This document shows, one piece after another, positions 16,815 through 24,280 of a stretch of 64,000 bases of DNA. Origin of the DNA: Actinocrispum wychmicini (GTDB lineage Bacteria; Actinomycetota; Actinomycetes; Mycobacteriales; Pseudonocardiaceae). The first letter of the stretch is position 1. Every line of letters starts with the position of its first letter. The stretch covers positions 1,269,245 to 1,333,244 of the forward strand of contig NZ_SLWS01000002.1 in NCBI RefSeq assembly GCF_004345645.1, in the 5' to 3' direction. Both the position numbers and the translations under genes were made by a program. A model generated the notes under the pieces. The model was not told where the DNA came from. It did no database searches and was given only the letters and a program-made list of their open reading frames with translations.

Positions 16815-17714
16815 TTATGTTCGGACGTAGAGCCGCAGCGTGCTGTACCCGGTGACCACGGCGACGAGGATCGCGACCAGCAGCATCCACGGCGAGATCG
16901 CCACGATGTCCACGGTGCTCACCCCCGGGATGATCCCGGCCTGGATGGGTTCGGCCAGCACTTTGTCGATGAACAACAGCTTGCTGCCGATCAGGCCGGC
17001 GATCGCCAGGATGGCACCGACCAGCCCGGCCACCACGGCTTCCAGTAGGAACGGAAGCTGGGTATACCACCGCGTCGCGCCCACCAGGCGCATGATGCCG
17101 ACTTCCGTCCGCCTCGTGAAGGCGGAGACTTGGATGGTGTTGGTCATCAGCAGGATGGCCGCGATCGCCTGGATCGCCGCGACCACGAACGTGGCCGCCT
17201 GGATTCCGTTGAGGACACCGAAGAAGCGTTCCAGGAACACCCCCTGGTCCTCGACCCGGTCGACCCCGGGTTTGCCGGTGAAGGTCTGCACGATGACCGA
17301 CGCCCGGTCCTGCTCCTTCAGCCGCACGTGGAAGTTCGTCGGCAGCGACTCCTTGCGGGTCAGCTGCAGCAACTCCGGCTGACCGGCGAAGATCTTCTTG
17401 AACCGGTCGTACGCCTCGTCCTGGTTCTCGTACGTGACCCCGGAGACGGCCGGGTCGCCCTCCAAGGCGCTGCGCAGGCCGGCGCACGGCTGCTGGGTGC
17501 AGGTCGTGTCTCCCCAGACCGTCTTGACGAGGTAGACGTTCACCTCCACCTTGTCGCCGAAGTTGTCCCGCATGTGGTCGATCATGCGGACGACGAGCAG
17601 GCCGCCCCCCAGCAGGCCCAGCGAGATCGCGGTGGTCAGGATCATCGCGACGGTCATCGTGACGTTGCGCCGAAGGCCGTTGAAGACCTCGGTCAACACG
17701 AAACTGAAACGCAT
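16815..17714 (-). CDS. ftsX: Cell-division ABC transporter permease FtsX
   Basis: 299 residues. One N-terminal membrane helix (about 18-45) precedes an extracytoplasmic domain of about 120 residues with two cysteines (CTQQPC), then three C-terminal helices (about 175-200, 225-250 and 270-295), the standard FtsX topology. FtsE/FtsX does not transport a solute but relays ATP hydrolysis to activate peptidoglycan hydrolases at division sites. ftsE ends 32 bp upstream. The start MRFSFVLTEVFNGLRRNVTM is typical. Confidence 0.96.
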   Translation of the reverse strand: MRFSFVLTEVFNGLRRNVTMTVAMILTTAISLGLLGGGLLVVRMIDHMRDNFGDKVEVNVYLVKTVWGDTTCTQQPCAGLRSALEGDPAVSGVTYENQDEAYDRFKKIFAGQPELLQLTRKESLPTNFHVRLKEQDRASVIVQTFTGKPGVDRVEDQGVFLERFFGVLNGIQAATFVVAAIQAIAAILLMTNTIQVSAFTRRTEVGIMRLVGATRWYTQLPFLLEAVVAGLVGAILAIAGLIGSKLLFIDKVLAEPIQAGIIPGVSTVDIVAISPWMLLVAILVAVVTGYSTLRLYVRT

Positions 17715-17746
17715 CGGGGTGGGGTTCCTCGGTTCGGGGGTTGGGG

Positions 17747-18436
17747 CTATCGGCCGACGCCGTACACGCCTCTGGCGTCGTCACGGATGACCCGGCCGAA
17801 GGCCAACTCGACCACGCGGCGGCGCATCGAGTCCACGATGGAATGGTCGTGCGTGGCCATCAGCACGGTCGTGCCTGTGCGGTTGATCCGCTCAAGCAGC
17901 AGCATGATGTCCTGGCTGGTGTCGGGGTCCAGGTTTCCGGTCGGCTCGTCGGCGAGCAGCACCAACGGCCGGTTCACGAACGCGCGCGCGATGGCCACAC
18001 GCTGCTGCTCGCCACCGGACAGCTCGTGCGGCATCCGGCCGGCCTTGCCGTCCAGGCCGACCAGCTCGAGCACCTCGGGCACCACCTTCTTGATGGTGTG
18101 CGGGGGCTTGCCGATCACCTCGAGGGCGAACGCCACGTTCTCCGCCACGGTCTTGTTGACCAGCAGCCGGAAGTCCTGGAACACACAGCCGATGGACTGC
18201 CGCAGACGGGGGACCCTGCGCCGGGCCATCCTGGTGATGTCGAAGTTGTTGACGTAGAGCTTGCCCTTGGAGGGCACTTCCTCGCGCAGCAACAGCCGGA
18301 GGAAGGTCGACTTCCCGGACCCGGACGGGCCGATCAGGAAGACGAACTCCCCCCTGTCCATGTCCACCGTGACGTCGTCGAGCGCGGGGCGCGCCGACGT
18401 CTTGTAGATCTTGGAAACTTGCTCAAGCCGGATCAC
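17747..18436 (-). CDS. ftsE: Cell-division ATP-binding protein FtsE
   Basis: 229 residues, an ABC ATPase. Walker A is GPSGSGKS (about 36-43), the Q-loop is FQDFRLL, the signature is [14 protein letters not shown] and Walker B is [12 protein letters not shown], followed by the His switch (ATHD). FtsE forms a cytoplasmic dimer with FtsX and controls septal hydrolase activation. Begins at a GTG. The operon continues through ftsX to smpB. Confidence 0.97.
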   Translation of the reverse strand: MIRLEQVSKIYKTSARPALDDVTVDMDRGEFVFLIGPSGSGKSTFLRLLLREEVPSKGKLYVNNFDITRMARRRVPRLRQSIGCVFQDFRLLVNKTVAENVAFALEVIGKPPHTIKKVVPEVLELVGLDGKAGRMPHELSGGEQQRVAIARAFVNRPLVLLADEPTGNLDPDTSQDIMLLLERINRTGTTVLMATHDHSIVDSMRRRVVELAFGRVIRDDARGVYGVGR

Positions 18437-18494
18437 GGTCGGCGAGTCTACCCACGACCGTTATCGGGCTGTTGCCTAACCCTCGCTAACACGT

Positions 18495-19592
18495 TCAGTT
18501 GGTCCTTCGCCACCGAATTCCGGCTTCCAGGAAACCGTCGATGTCGCCGTCCAGGACCGCTGTGGGGTTGCCCACCTCGTGCTCGGTCCGCAGGTCCTTG
18601 ACCATCTGGTACGGGTGCAGAACGTACGATCGCATCTGGTTTCCCCAGCTGGAGCCGCCGTCGCCCTTGAGCTCGTCCATCCTGGCCTGCTCCTCCTGGC
18701 GTTGCCGCTCGAGCAGTTTGGCCTGCAGGACGACCATTGCCGACGCCTTGTTCTGCAGCTGGGACCGTTCGTTCTGGCAGGAGACCACGATGCCGGTCGG
18801 TATGTGCGTGATGCGTACCGCGGAGTCGGTCGTGTTCACACCCTGGCCGCCGGGTCCCGACGAGCGGTACACGTCGATCCGCAGTTCCTTCTCGTCGATC
18901 TCGACGTGATCGGACTGTTCCACGACCGGCACGACTTCGACGCCGGCGAACGACGTCTGCCGGCGGCCCTGGTTGTCGAACGGGGAAATCCGGACAAGTC
19001 GGTGCGTACCTTGCTCAACGGACAGCGTGCCGTACGCGTAGGGCGCGGCGACCTTGAACGTGGCCGACTTGATGCCCGCTTCCTCCGCATAGGACGTGTC
19101 GAAGACCTCGGTGGAGTACCCGTGCCGCTCCGCCCACCGCATGTACATCCGCAGGAGCATCTCGGCGAAGTCGGCGGCGTCCACACCACCTGCTTCGGAA
19201 CGGATGGTGACCAGGGCGTCACGCTCGTCGTACTCACCGGACAACAGGGTCCGCACCTCGAGGATGGCGACTTCGGACCGCAGCCGGGCGCGCTCGGAGT
19301 CCGCCTCGGCCAGGCTGCCCTCGTCGCCCTCGTCCTCGGCGAGCTCGTAGAGCACCGGCAGGTCGTCGAGGCGTTGCCGCAGCTCAGCGAGGCGACGCAG
19401 CTCAGCCTGCTTGTGCGACAGCTGGCTGGTCACCCGCTGGCCCTGCTCGGGGTCGTCCCACAGGGTGGGGCTCGCGGCCTGCTGCTCCAGCTCGGCCACC
19501 TGAGCGCGCAGCGCATCGAGATCTGTCACCGCCTCGATGCTGTGCAACGTGGCGGAGAGATCGTTCAGGTCAGCTGCGACGTCCGGGTTCAC
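18495..19592 (-). CDS. prfB: Peptide chain release factor 2 (RF2)
   Basis: 365 residues. The codon-recognition tripeptide SPF ([15 protein letters not shown]) identifies RF2, which reads UGA and UAA. The catalytic GGQ loop is in [17 protein letters not shown]. No in-frame UGA or frameshift signal occurs near the 5' end, so this prfB lacks the programmed +1 frameshift known from many bacteria. I start at GTG 19592 (MNPDVAADL, as in relatives) instead of TTG 19598. It precedes ftsE, as in mycobacteria. Confidence 0.96.
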   Translation of the reverse strand: MNPDVAADLNDLSATLHSIEAVTDLDALRAQVAELEQQAASPTLWDDPEQGQRVTSQLSHKQAELRRLAELRQRLDDLPVLYELAEDEGDEGSLAEADSERARLRSEVAILEVRTLLSGEYDERDALVTIRSEAGGVDAADFAEMLLRMYMRWAERHGYSTEVFDTSYAEEAGIKSATFKVAAPYAYGTLSVEQGTHRLVRISPFDNQGRRQTSFAGVEVVPVVEQSDHVEIDEKELRIDVYRSSGPGGQGVNTTDSAVRITHIPTGIVVSCQNERSQLQNKASAMVVLQAKLLERQRQEEQARMDELKGDGGSSWGNQMRSYVLHPYQMVKDLRTEHEVGNPTAVLDGDIDGFLEAGIRWRRTN

Positions 19593-19667
19593 GGCCAAGA
19601 AGGTTACGTCAGACCGTGCGCCGGTGTGTTGCCGGTCGGTCGAAACACAACCGACCGGCGGTGGGTT

Positions 19668-20168
19668 TCAGTCTTTCGGGACGGCGTCGAGCAGTTTCAG
19701 AGCGGCCCTGGCCCGGGCCACCGCGAACTCGCCGATCGCCTTCGCGTAGTTGTCGTCGGTGTTCTTGACCGCGTTGCGGGCCTCCTCCAGCTCGGCGTTG
19801 TACGCCGTGCGGGCGGAGTCCACCAGCGCCACGCGCTGCTTGGCGGTCAAGTTGCTGGCGTGCACCAGGCGGAGGATCAGCGGGCTGCGCAGGTGGTCTG
19901 GACCAGGCTCTGAGGCAAGCCACGTCTTGAATGCCTTCTTGCCGGCCGCCGTGATCAGGTACTGCTGGCTGGACCGCGGACCCTGCTTGCCGAGCCGGAC
20001 GAGTCCGGAGTCCGCCAGTGCGGGAAGCTCGCGGTAGACCTGGCTGCGCGTGACGCTGAAGAACGCGCCAAAGCGCTCACGGGCCACCGCGACCAGCTGG
20101 CCACCCGTCTTCGGGCCGTCATGGAGCAAGCCGAGCAGAGCCGCGGCTGTTGCGTTCAGTTCAGACAC
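19668..20168 (-). CDS. PadR-family transcriptional regulator
   Basis: 166 residues. The N-terminal PadR winged helix is clear: ALLGLLHDGPKTGGQLVAVA, then FFSVTRSQVYRELPALADSG as the recognition helix, then GPRSSQQYLITAAGKKAF as the wing. A C-terminal helical domain (about 95-160) would mediate dimerisation (PadR_C-like). PadR proteins are usually repressors that respond to small ligands. The GTG at 20168 is preferred; an upstream start at 20204 would add twelve unsupported residues. Target unknown. Confidence 0.85.
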   Translation of the reverse strand: MSELNATAAALLGLLHDGPKTGGQLVAVARERFGAFFSVTRSQVYRELPALADSGLVRLGKQGPRSSQQYLITAAGKKAFKTWLASEPGPDHLRSPLILRLVHASNLTAKQRVALVDSARTAYNAELEEARNAVKNTDDNYAKAIGEFAVARARAALKLLDAVPKD

Positions 20169-20270
20169 GTAACCACCGTGCCATGAATTTCGCTCGCTGT
20201 CCACAATGGGCAGGCAAAGTGTCCACTGTGGCTACTCGTCACCCGGATGTCGCAACTACACCCGATTGGC

Positions 20271-21368
20271 TCAGTACCCCTTCTGCCGTACCCACTCCGA
20301 CCAGGCACGGAGCCATTCGTCCTGCCCGGTCATCAGCTCCGCGTGCCAGCGTCGCAACGAGTCATCGTGCGGCAGAGAACTTCTTTCCTGGTGTGCGAAC
20401 GGGTCGGGCGTCCAGGTGCGTTGGGACGCCCAGACGGTCCGCCAGCTCTCCTGCGCGGGCCGGGAGAGCAGTTCGGTCCGCATCCCGGTCCAGTACAGGA
20501 GAGTCTCGGTGACCGCCGCGTCGCGGAGTCGTCGGTTGGCGAACCAACTGGCTTTCTCCTGCAAACGGCCCAACTGGTTCACCAGAATGGTCACGGCCTC
20601 ATTAGCGTCCTGTCTGGACTGATCGGCCAGGTGCATCTGCGCCCGTACGGCGGCTTCCCAGAGTTCGCCCTGCTTACGACCATTGGCCCGGAGCCGCGGC
20701 GGACGCCCTTCCCGCGCCGCCGCCTCCAGTTGGGCACTGCGGGCGAGCGTCACGTCGATCAGGGACCGGTGCGCGGTGGCGACATCGAACGGTCGCTCCA
20801 TGATGGGCATTGTCGGCGGGTTGGCGCGCAGGTCCCTTAGGTACTCCCGGCGGCCCCGCAGGAACGATTCGAGGTTTGGGACGGCCACCAGGTGGGTAGC
20901 GGCCAACTCCCACTCGCGGGCGACCACGATGATGTCCGAATCCCGGTGCCAGCACCGCGCGGCCCACATCTTTCGTCGGGTCCGCAGCAGCGACGCGGGC
21001 CGGGGCGTCCCGTTCACGACCACATGGGCCGGTACCGGGTCGCCACCCACCGGTCCGGCATCGTCCATGCTGTCCAGCAGGTTCTCCAGGAACCAGCGGA
21101 GGTCCGGCGGTGTGGGCCGACTGTCGCGCCACCGCGCCGTGTGCACCTGGACCAATGGCCCACTCGGACGCATCAGGTCGCCGTAAGCCAGTCCGACACT
21201 TTCCACGACGCCGTCATGGATCTCCGCCTCACCGAGTAAGCGCGGCTGTGGCGCGGGCTCGGCCATGCCCAGTAACGGCAACGAGCACGCCCGAACGAGC
21301 CGCTCATACTCCGCCTCCTGCCGGGAAAGCAGAGCCTCCATCTCCGGTGAAGGGGGCACGAGCTCCAT
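20271..21368 (-). CDS. Hypothetical protein, unknown family
   Basis: 365 residues from ATG 21368, with codon use like the neighbours. It has no signal peptide or membrane helix. It is rich in Arg, Trp and Glu, with a helical C-terminal half that includes WEAAVRAQMHLADQSRQDAN and repeated Trp-containing segments. I recognise no domain. Between a PadR gene and the tRNA-fMet repeat region it has no informative neighbours. The extended frame to 21404 begins with a less likely ATG, hence the internal start. Confidence 0.6.
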   Translation of the reverse strand: MELVPPSPEMEALLSRQEAEYERLVRACSLPLLGMAEPAPQPRLLGEAEIHDGVVESVGLAYGDLMRPSGPLVQVHTARWRDSRPTPPDLRWFLENLLDSMDDAGPVGGDPVPAHVVVNGTPRPASLLRTRRKMWAARCWHRDSDIIVVAREWELAATHLVAVPNLESFLRGRREYLRDLRANPPTMPIMERPFDVATAHRSLIDVTLARSAQLEAAAREGRPPRLRANGRKQGELWEAAVRAQMHLADQSRQDANEAVTILVNQLGRLQEKASWFANRRLRDAAVTETLLYWTGMRTELLSRPAQESWRTVWASQRTWTPDPFAHQERSSLPHDDSLRRWHAELMTGQDEWLRAWSEWVRQKGY

Positions 21369-21576
21369 GTGCCCAGTGTGCCAGCTCCGCCACGAACCGA
21401 ACACGCTCCCGCGCCGTCCGGCGGCAGATCATCGACCAGCGGCCAACAACGACTACACCCAGTGGCGATCAGTAACGCAAACAAACCCACCCCCAGTCCA
21501 AAATAGACCCAACTGGTCCAGTCCACCCCACCCCACCACCCCAAACCCCCAACCCCCAAAAAAACCAGAAAAAGCC

Positions 21577-21890
21577 AGAGGCCCGACAGAGACGCGAAGA
21601 GAAGGACCAAAGAGACAGGAGAGCACGCACAGGCGACACGCACAGAAGAAGCGAGAGGAGGCAGGAGGGCCGAGAGGACAGACAAGTCCGAGGAGGAAGA
21701 AGGGAGGTGCAGGACGGAGGGAGCGGAGAAGAAGGGTCGGGAAGAAGAAGGCACGAAGAAGGCGGGAAGAGGAAGACGGGAGGACGAGGGGGAAGAAGGA
21801 GGACCAAGAGGTGAGAGGGCACGAGGACACAGGAGAGGAAGGACAGAGGAGAGACGAAAGGAAGGAGGAACGAGGAAGGAGGTCTTTGTG
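21577..21890. other. Polypurine tract, gene-free
   Basis: About 310 bp of the plus strand is almost all A and G (for example GAAGAAGGCGGGAAGAGGAA), with few C and T. It is preceded by a C/A-rich stretch (21480-21575) with few G. There is no coding frame with normal codon use. Such strand asymmetry is highly unusual in a high-GC genome and could form triplex or other non-B DNA. Function unknown. Confidence 0.7.
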
Positions 21891-21893
21891 AGC

Positions 21894-22102
21894 AAGCCGA
21901 GCGAGGCGCCAAAGGCGCCCGTAGGGGAGCTGTAGCAAGCGAGGCGCCAAGTGGGCATTGACTGAAGCAGCGCGCCGTAGGCGACCTGGGGTTTGAGGAA
22001 GCCGAGCGCGAACCAAAGCGCCGCAGGCGCACGCAGGTTTGTAGCAAGCCAAGCGCAGCGCGGCAGGCGTACGCGGGTGTAGCAAGCCGAGCGCGAAGCG
22101 AG
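21894..22102. repeat. Imperfect tandem array of hairpin-forming units
   Basis: At least five imperfect copies of a unit resembling GCAAGCCGAGCGCGAAGCGA followed by a short hairpin (GGCGCC-AAA-GGCGCC; GCGCC-GCA-GGCGC and variants). Loops and stems vary but pairing is kept in most. The last unit merges with the three-hairpin module downstream of the first tRNA-fMet. No coding potential. Confidence 0.6.
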
Positions 22103-22198
22103 GCGCCGTAGGCGCACGTGGGGGGTTTGGGGGGCTCGGCCCCCCAAAATGAAGCGAAGCGGACCCGGGAAGGTGCCAAAGCACCGACCAGGGTCCGC
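22103..22198 (-). terminator. Three-hairpin module downstream of tRNA-fMet (copy 2)
   Basis: Read leftward from the tRNA: GCGGACCC/GGGTCCGC enclosing GGTGC-CAAA-GCACC (22159-22198), then six G/six C flanked by T3/A4 (22126-22149), then GCGCC-GTA-GGCGC (22103-22115). Architecture matches the tmRNA copy and sequence nearly matches copy 3. Confidence 0.7.
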
Positions 22199-22207
22199 CC
22201 ATCCGCG

Positions 22208-22281
22208 TAGCGGGGACAGGATTTGAACCTGCGACCTCTGGGTTATGAGCCCAGCGAGCTACCGAGCTGCTCCACCCCGCG
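22208..22281 (-). tRNA. Initiator tRNA-fMet (CAT), copy 1
   Basis: A 74-nt tRNA gene without encoded CCA. Anticodon CAT sits in a stem ending in three G-C pairs (CTGGGCTCATAACCCAG), and position 1 is C with no Watson-Crick pair at 72; both are hallmarks of the initiator. The T stem is GCAGG/CCTGT. Downstream is the three-hairpin module, upstream two DJ-1/PfpI genes on the other strand and a second copy. Confidence 0.96.
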
Positions 22282-22394
22282 TTGTGTTTTGAACTCTACA
22301 TGGTCGGTCACGGGGTTTTCGCGGGGGGTGCCTTGGCAGGAAAGGTGGGGTCCGTGGCATTGCGGTCACTGGGTGTCGGCGTGACCATGGAGGC

Positions 22395-23336
22395 ATGCCG
22401 AAGCTGGTGCTGATGCCCGTTTTCGACGGGTTCCAGACGCTTGATCTGACCGGCCCGCTGGAGGTCTTCGCGGGCGCGACCCGGCATGTCGGCAACGACT
22501 ACTACTCGGTGGTGACGGCGTCTGTGGGCGGCGGGCCGGTCCGCAGCCACAGCGGCCTCACTATCGTTCCGGACATCGATCTCGCGGCGGTGTCGGAGGC
22601 GCACACGATCGTCGTGCCCGGCGGCACGGGCACCCATGCTCCGCTTCCGAAGCTGGTCGACTGGCTGCGGGTGAACGCTCCGCTGGCCGTCCGGATCGTT
22701 TCGGTCTGCAGTGGAGCGTTCCTGTTGGCCGAGGCGGGGCTGCTCGACGGCCGCCGGGCCACTACGCACTGGTCCGTGTGCGACATGCTGGCGAAGATGT
22801 TCCCGGACGTCGAGGTCGATCCCGAGCCGATCTTCGTCAGGGACGGCAACGTGGCGACATCGGCGGGTGTCACCAGCGGCATTGATCTGGCGTTGGCGTT
22901 GGTGGAGGAGGATCTCGGCCGGGATGTGGCCCTGCTCATCGCCCGCCATCTGGTGATGTATCTCCGCCGGCCGGGCAACCAGACCCAGTTCAGCGCGCAG
23001 CTGACCGCGCAGGCCGCGGAACGCCGTCCGCTGCGGGAGGTTCAGCAGTGGATCTCCGAGCATCCGTCGGCGAAGTTGTCGGTCGAGGCACTCGCGGCTC
23101 GGGCGAACCTGTCGCCGCGCCAGTTCGCCCGGGTTTTCACCGCGGAGACCGGAATGACGCCGGGCCGCTATGTGGACCGCGTCCGCCTGGAGGCGGCCCG
23201 GCGGCAACTGGAGGACACGGAGGCCGGTATCACGAAGATCGCCAAAACCTGCGGTTACGGCACTCCGGAGTCGATGCGCCGGGCATTCGTCAGGGTGCTC
23301 GGTGTGTCCCCGGCGGAGTACCGCCGCCGATTCTGA
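22395..23336 (+). CDS. GlxA-family regulator: DJ-1/PfpI domain plus AraC HTH
   Basis: 313 residues. The first 165 form a DJ-1/PfpI-like domain with nucleophile-elbow cysteine in VSVCSGAFLLAEAGLL (about residue 103) and RRATTHW. Residues about 210-310 form an AraC HTH pair (LAARANLSPRQFARVFTAET, then IAKTCGYGTPESMRRAF). This architecture is that of GlxA-type transcription factors. A cysteine nucleophile is kept, but in this family it is often not catalytic. A PfpI-like gene follows 21 bp downstream, so the two probably form an operon in which this protein is the regulator. Confidence 0.92.
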   Translation: MPKLVLMPVFDGFQTLDLTGPLEVFAGATRHVGNDYYSVVTASVGGGPVRSHSGLTIVPDIDLAAVSEAHTIVVPGGTGTHAPLPKLVDWLRVNAPLAVRIVSVCSGAFLLAEAGLLDGRRATTHWSVCDMLAKMFPDVEVDPEPIFVRDGNVATSAGVTSGIDLALALVEEDLGRDVALLIARHLVMYLRRPGNQTQFSAQLTAQAAERRPLREVQQWISEHPSAKLSVEALAARANLSPRQFARVFTAETGMTPGRYVDRVRLEAARRQLEDTEAGITKIAKTCGYGTPESMRRAFVRVLGVSPAEYRRRF

Positions 23337-23357
23337 CAGTGCGACAAGGGAGGAAAG

Positions 23358-23975
23358 ATGAAAATAGCGATCCTCATCTTCGACCGGTTCACCGCCCTGG
23401 ACGCGGTCGGCCCGTACGAGGTCCTCAGCTGGCTGCCCAACGCCGACCTGGTCTTTGTCGGCGAGCGAAAAGGCCCGGTCCGTGCACACACCGACCGCTT
23501 GGCCATTTCGGCCGACGCGACCTTCGACGAAGTCCCTGAAGCCGACATCCTGGTGATTCCCGGCGGCCCCGGCCAGCAGGCCCTGATGGAAGACAGCCCG
23601 ACGCACGAGTGGATCCGAGCGGTCGACAGCACCTCGACCTGGACAACCACGGTCTGCACAGGCTCGTTGATCCTGGCGGCCACCGGCCTGCTGAAAGACC
23701 GAAAAGCCACGACCCACTGGCACCGCCTGGACCAACTGGCCACCTACGGCGCGATCCCCACATCGGAACGAGTGGTCTTCGACGACAAGTACGTCACCGC
23801 GGCCGGAGTCTCTGCCGGAATAGACATGGCCCTAACCCTGACAGCAAAAACAGCCGGAGAAACCCTAGCCCAAAAAATCCAACTACTAATAGAATACGAC
23901 CCCCAACCCCCCTTCAAAGCCGGCCACCCCAAAACCGCCCCCCAAGAAATCCTAAACGCCCTCCTAACCCCCTAA
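23358..23975 (+). CDS. DJ-1/PfpI-family protein (isonitrile hydratase-like)
   Basis: 205 residues. Elements: MKIAILIFDRFTALDAVGPY at the start, GGPGQQ, the cysteine elbow TVCTGSLILAATGLL (about residue 100), and KATTHWHRLDQL. These segments resemble isonitrile hydratase and its relatives, so a hydratase or thiol-protease-like fold is likely; the substrate is uncertain. Operon with the GlxA regulator. The last 50 codons shift to CTA, ATA, AAA and CCC, unlike the start. Three hairpins and the second tRNA-fMet follow on the opposite strand. Confidence 0.85.
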   Translation: MKIAILIFDRFTALDAVGPYEVLSWLPNADLVFVGERKGPVRAHTDRLAISADATFDEVPEADILVIPGGPGQQALMEDSPTHEWIRAVDSTSTWTTTVCTGSLILAATGLLKDRKATTHWHRLDQLATYGAIPTSERVVFDDKYVTAAGVSAGIDMALTLTAKTAGETLAQKIQLLIEYDPQPPFKAGHPKTAPQEILNALLTP

Positions 23976-24027
23976 CCCAAAAGGAAAGGAGAAGCGGAGT
24001 CTTTTAATACCCCAAGCGGTTAGCGAG

Positions 24028-24123
24028 GCGCCGAAGGCGCACGTGGGGGGTTTGGGGGGCTCGGCCCCCCAAAATGAAGCGAAGCGGACCCGGGAAGGTG
24101 TCTCAACACCGACCAGGGTCCGC
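24028..24123 (-). terminator. Three-hairpin module downstream of tRNA-fMet (copy 3)
   Basis: Nearly identical to copy 2. The inner hairpin is GGTGT-CTCA-ACACC where copy 2 has GGTGC-CAAA-GCACC, a compensatory C-G to T-A change. The third hairpin is GCGCC-GAA-GGCGC. The middle hairpin of G6/C6 with loop CTCGG is unchanged. Confidence 0.7.
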
Positions 24124-24132
24124 CCATCCGCG

Positions 24133-24206
24133 TAGCGGGGATAGGATTTGAACCTACGACCTCTGGGTTATGAGCCCAGCGAGCTACCGAGCTGCTCCAC
24201 CCCGCG
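24133..24206 (-). tRNA. Initiator tRNA-fMet (CAT), copy 2
   Basis: Matches copy 1 except in the T arm, where GTAGG/CCTAT replaces GCAGG/CCTGT; both changed bases pair with each other (C-G to T-A), so structure is kept. The same initiator features are present: CAT anticodon, three G-C pairs below it, C1 unpaired. Sequence identity stops about 8 bp upstream of the gene. Confidence 0.96.
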
Positions 24207-24280
24207 TTGTGTGTCTATTACTTTACCTGGTGGTTGCGGGGTGGAGCAAATCGGTTGAACGGATTTCCCGTTTTCGCTGG

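Noticed and set aside
18495..19592. Programmed frameshift in prfB
   Set aside because: No in-frame UGA or Shine-Dalgarno-like slip site is present near the start; the frame is continuous.
21453..22202. Long minus-strand open frames through the polypurine tract, predicting Leu/Ser/Pro-rich proteins
   Set aside because: The amino-acid mix follows the base composition, no domain is recognisable, and the same DNA is open in several frames.
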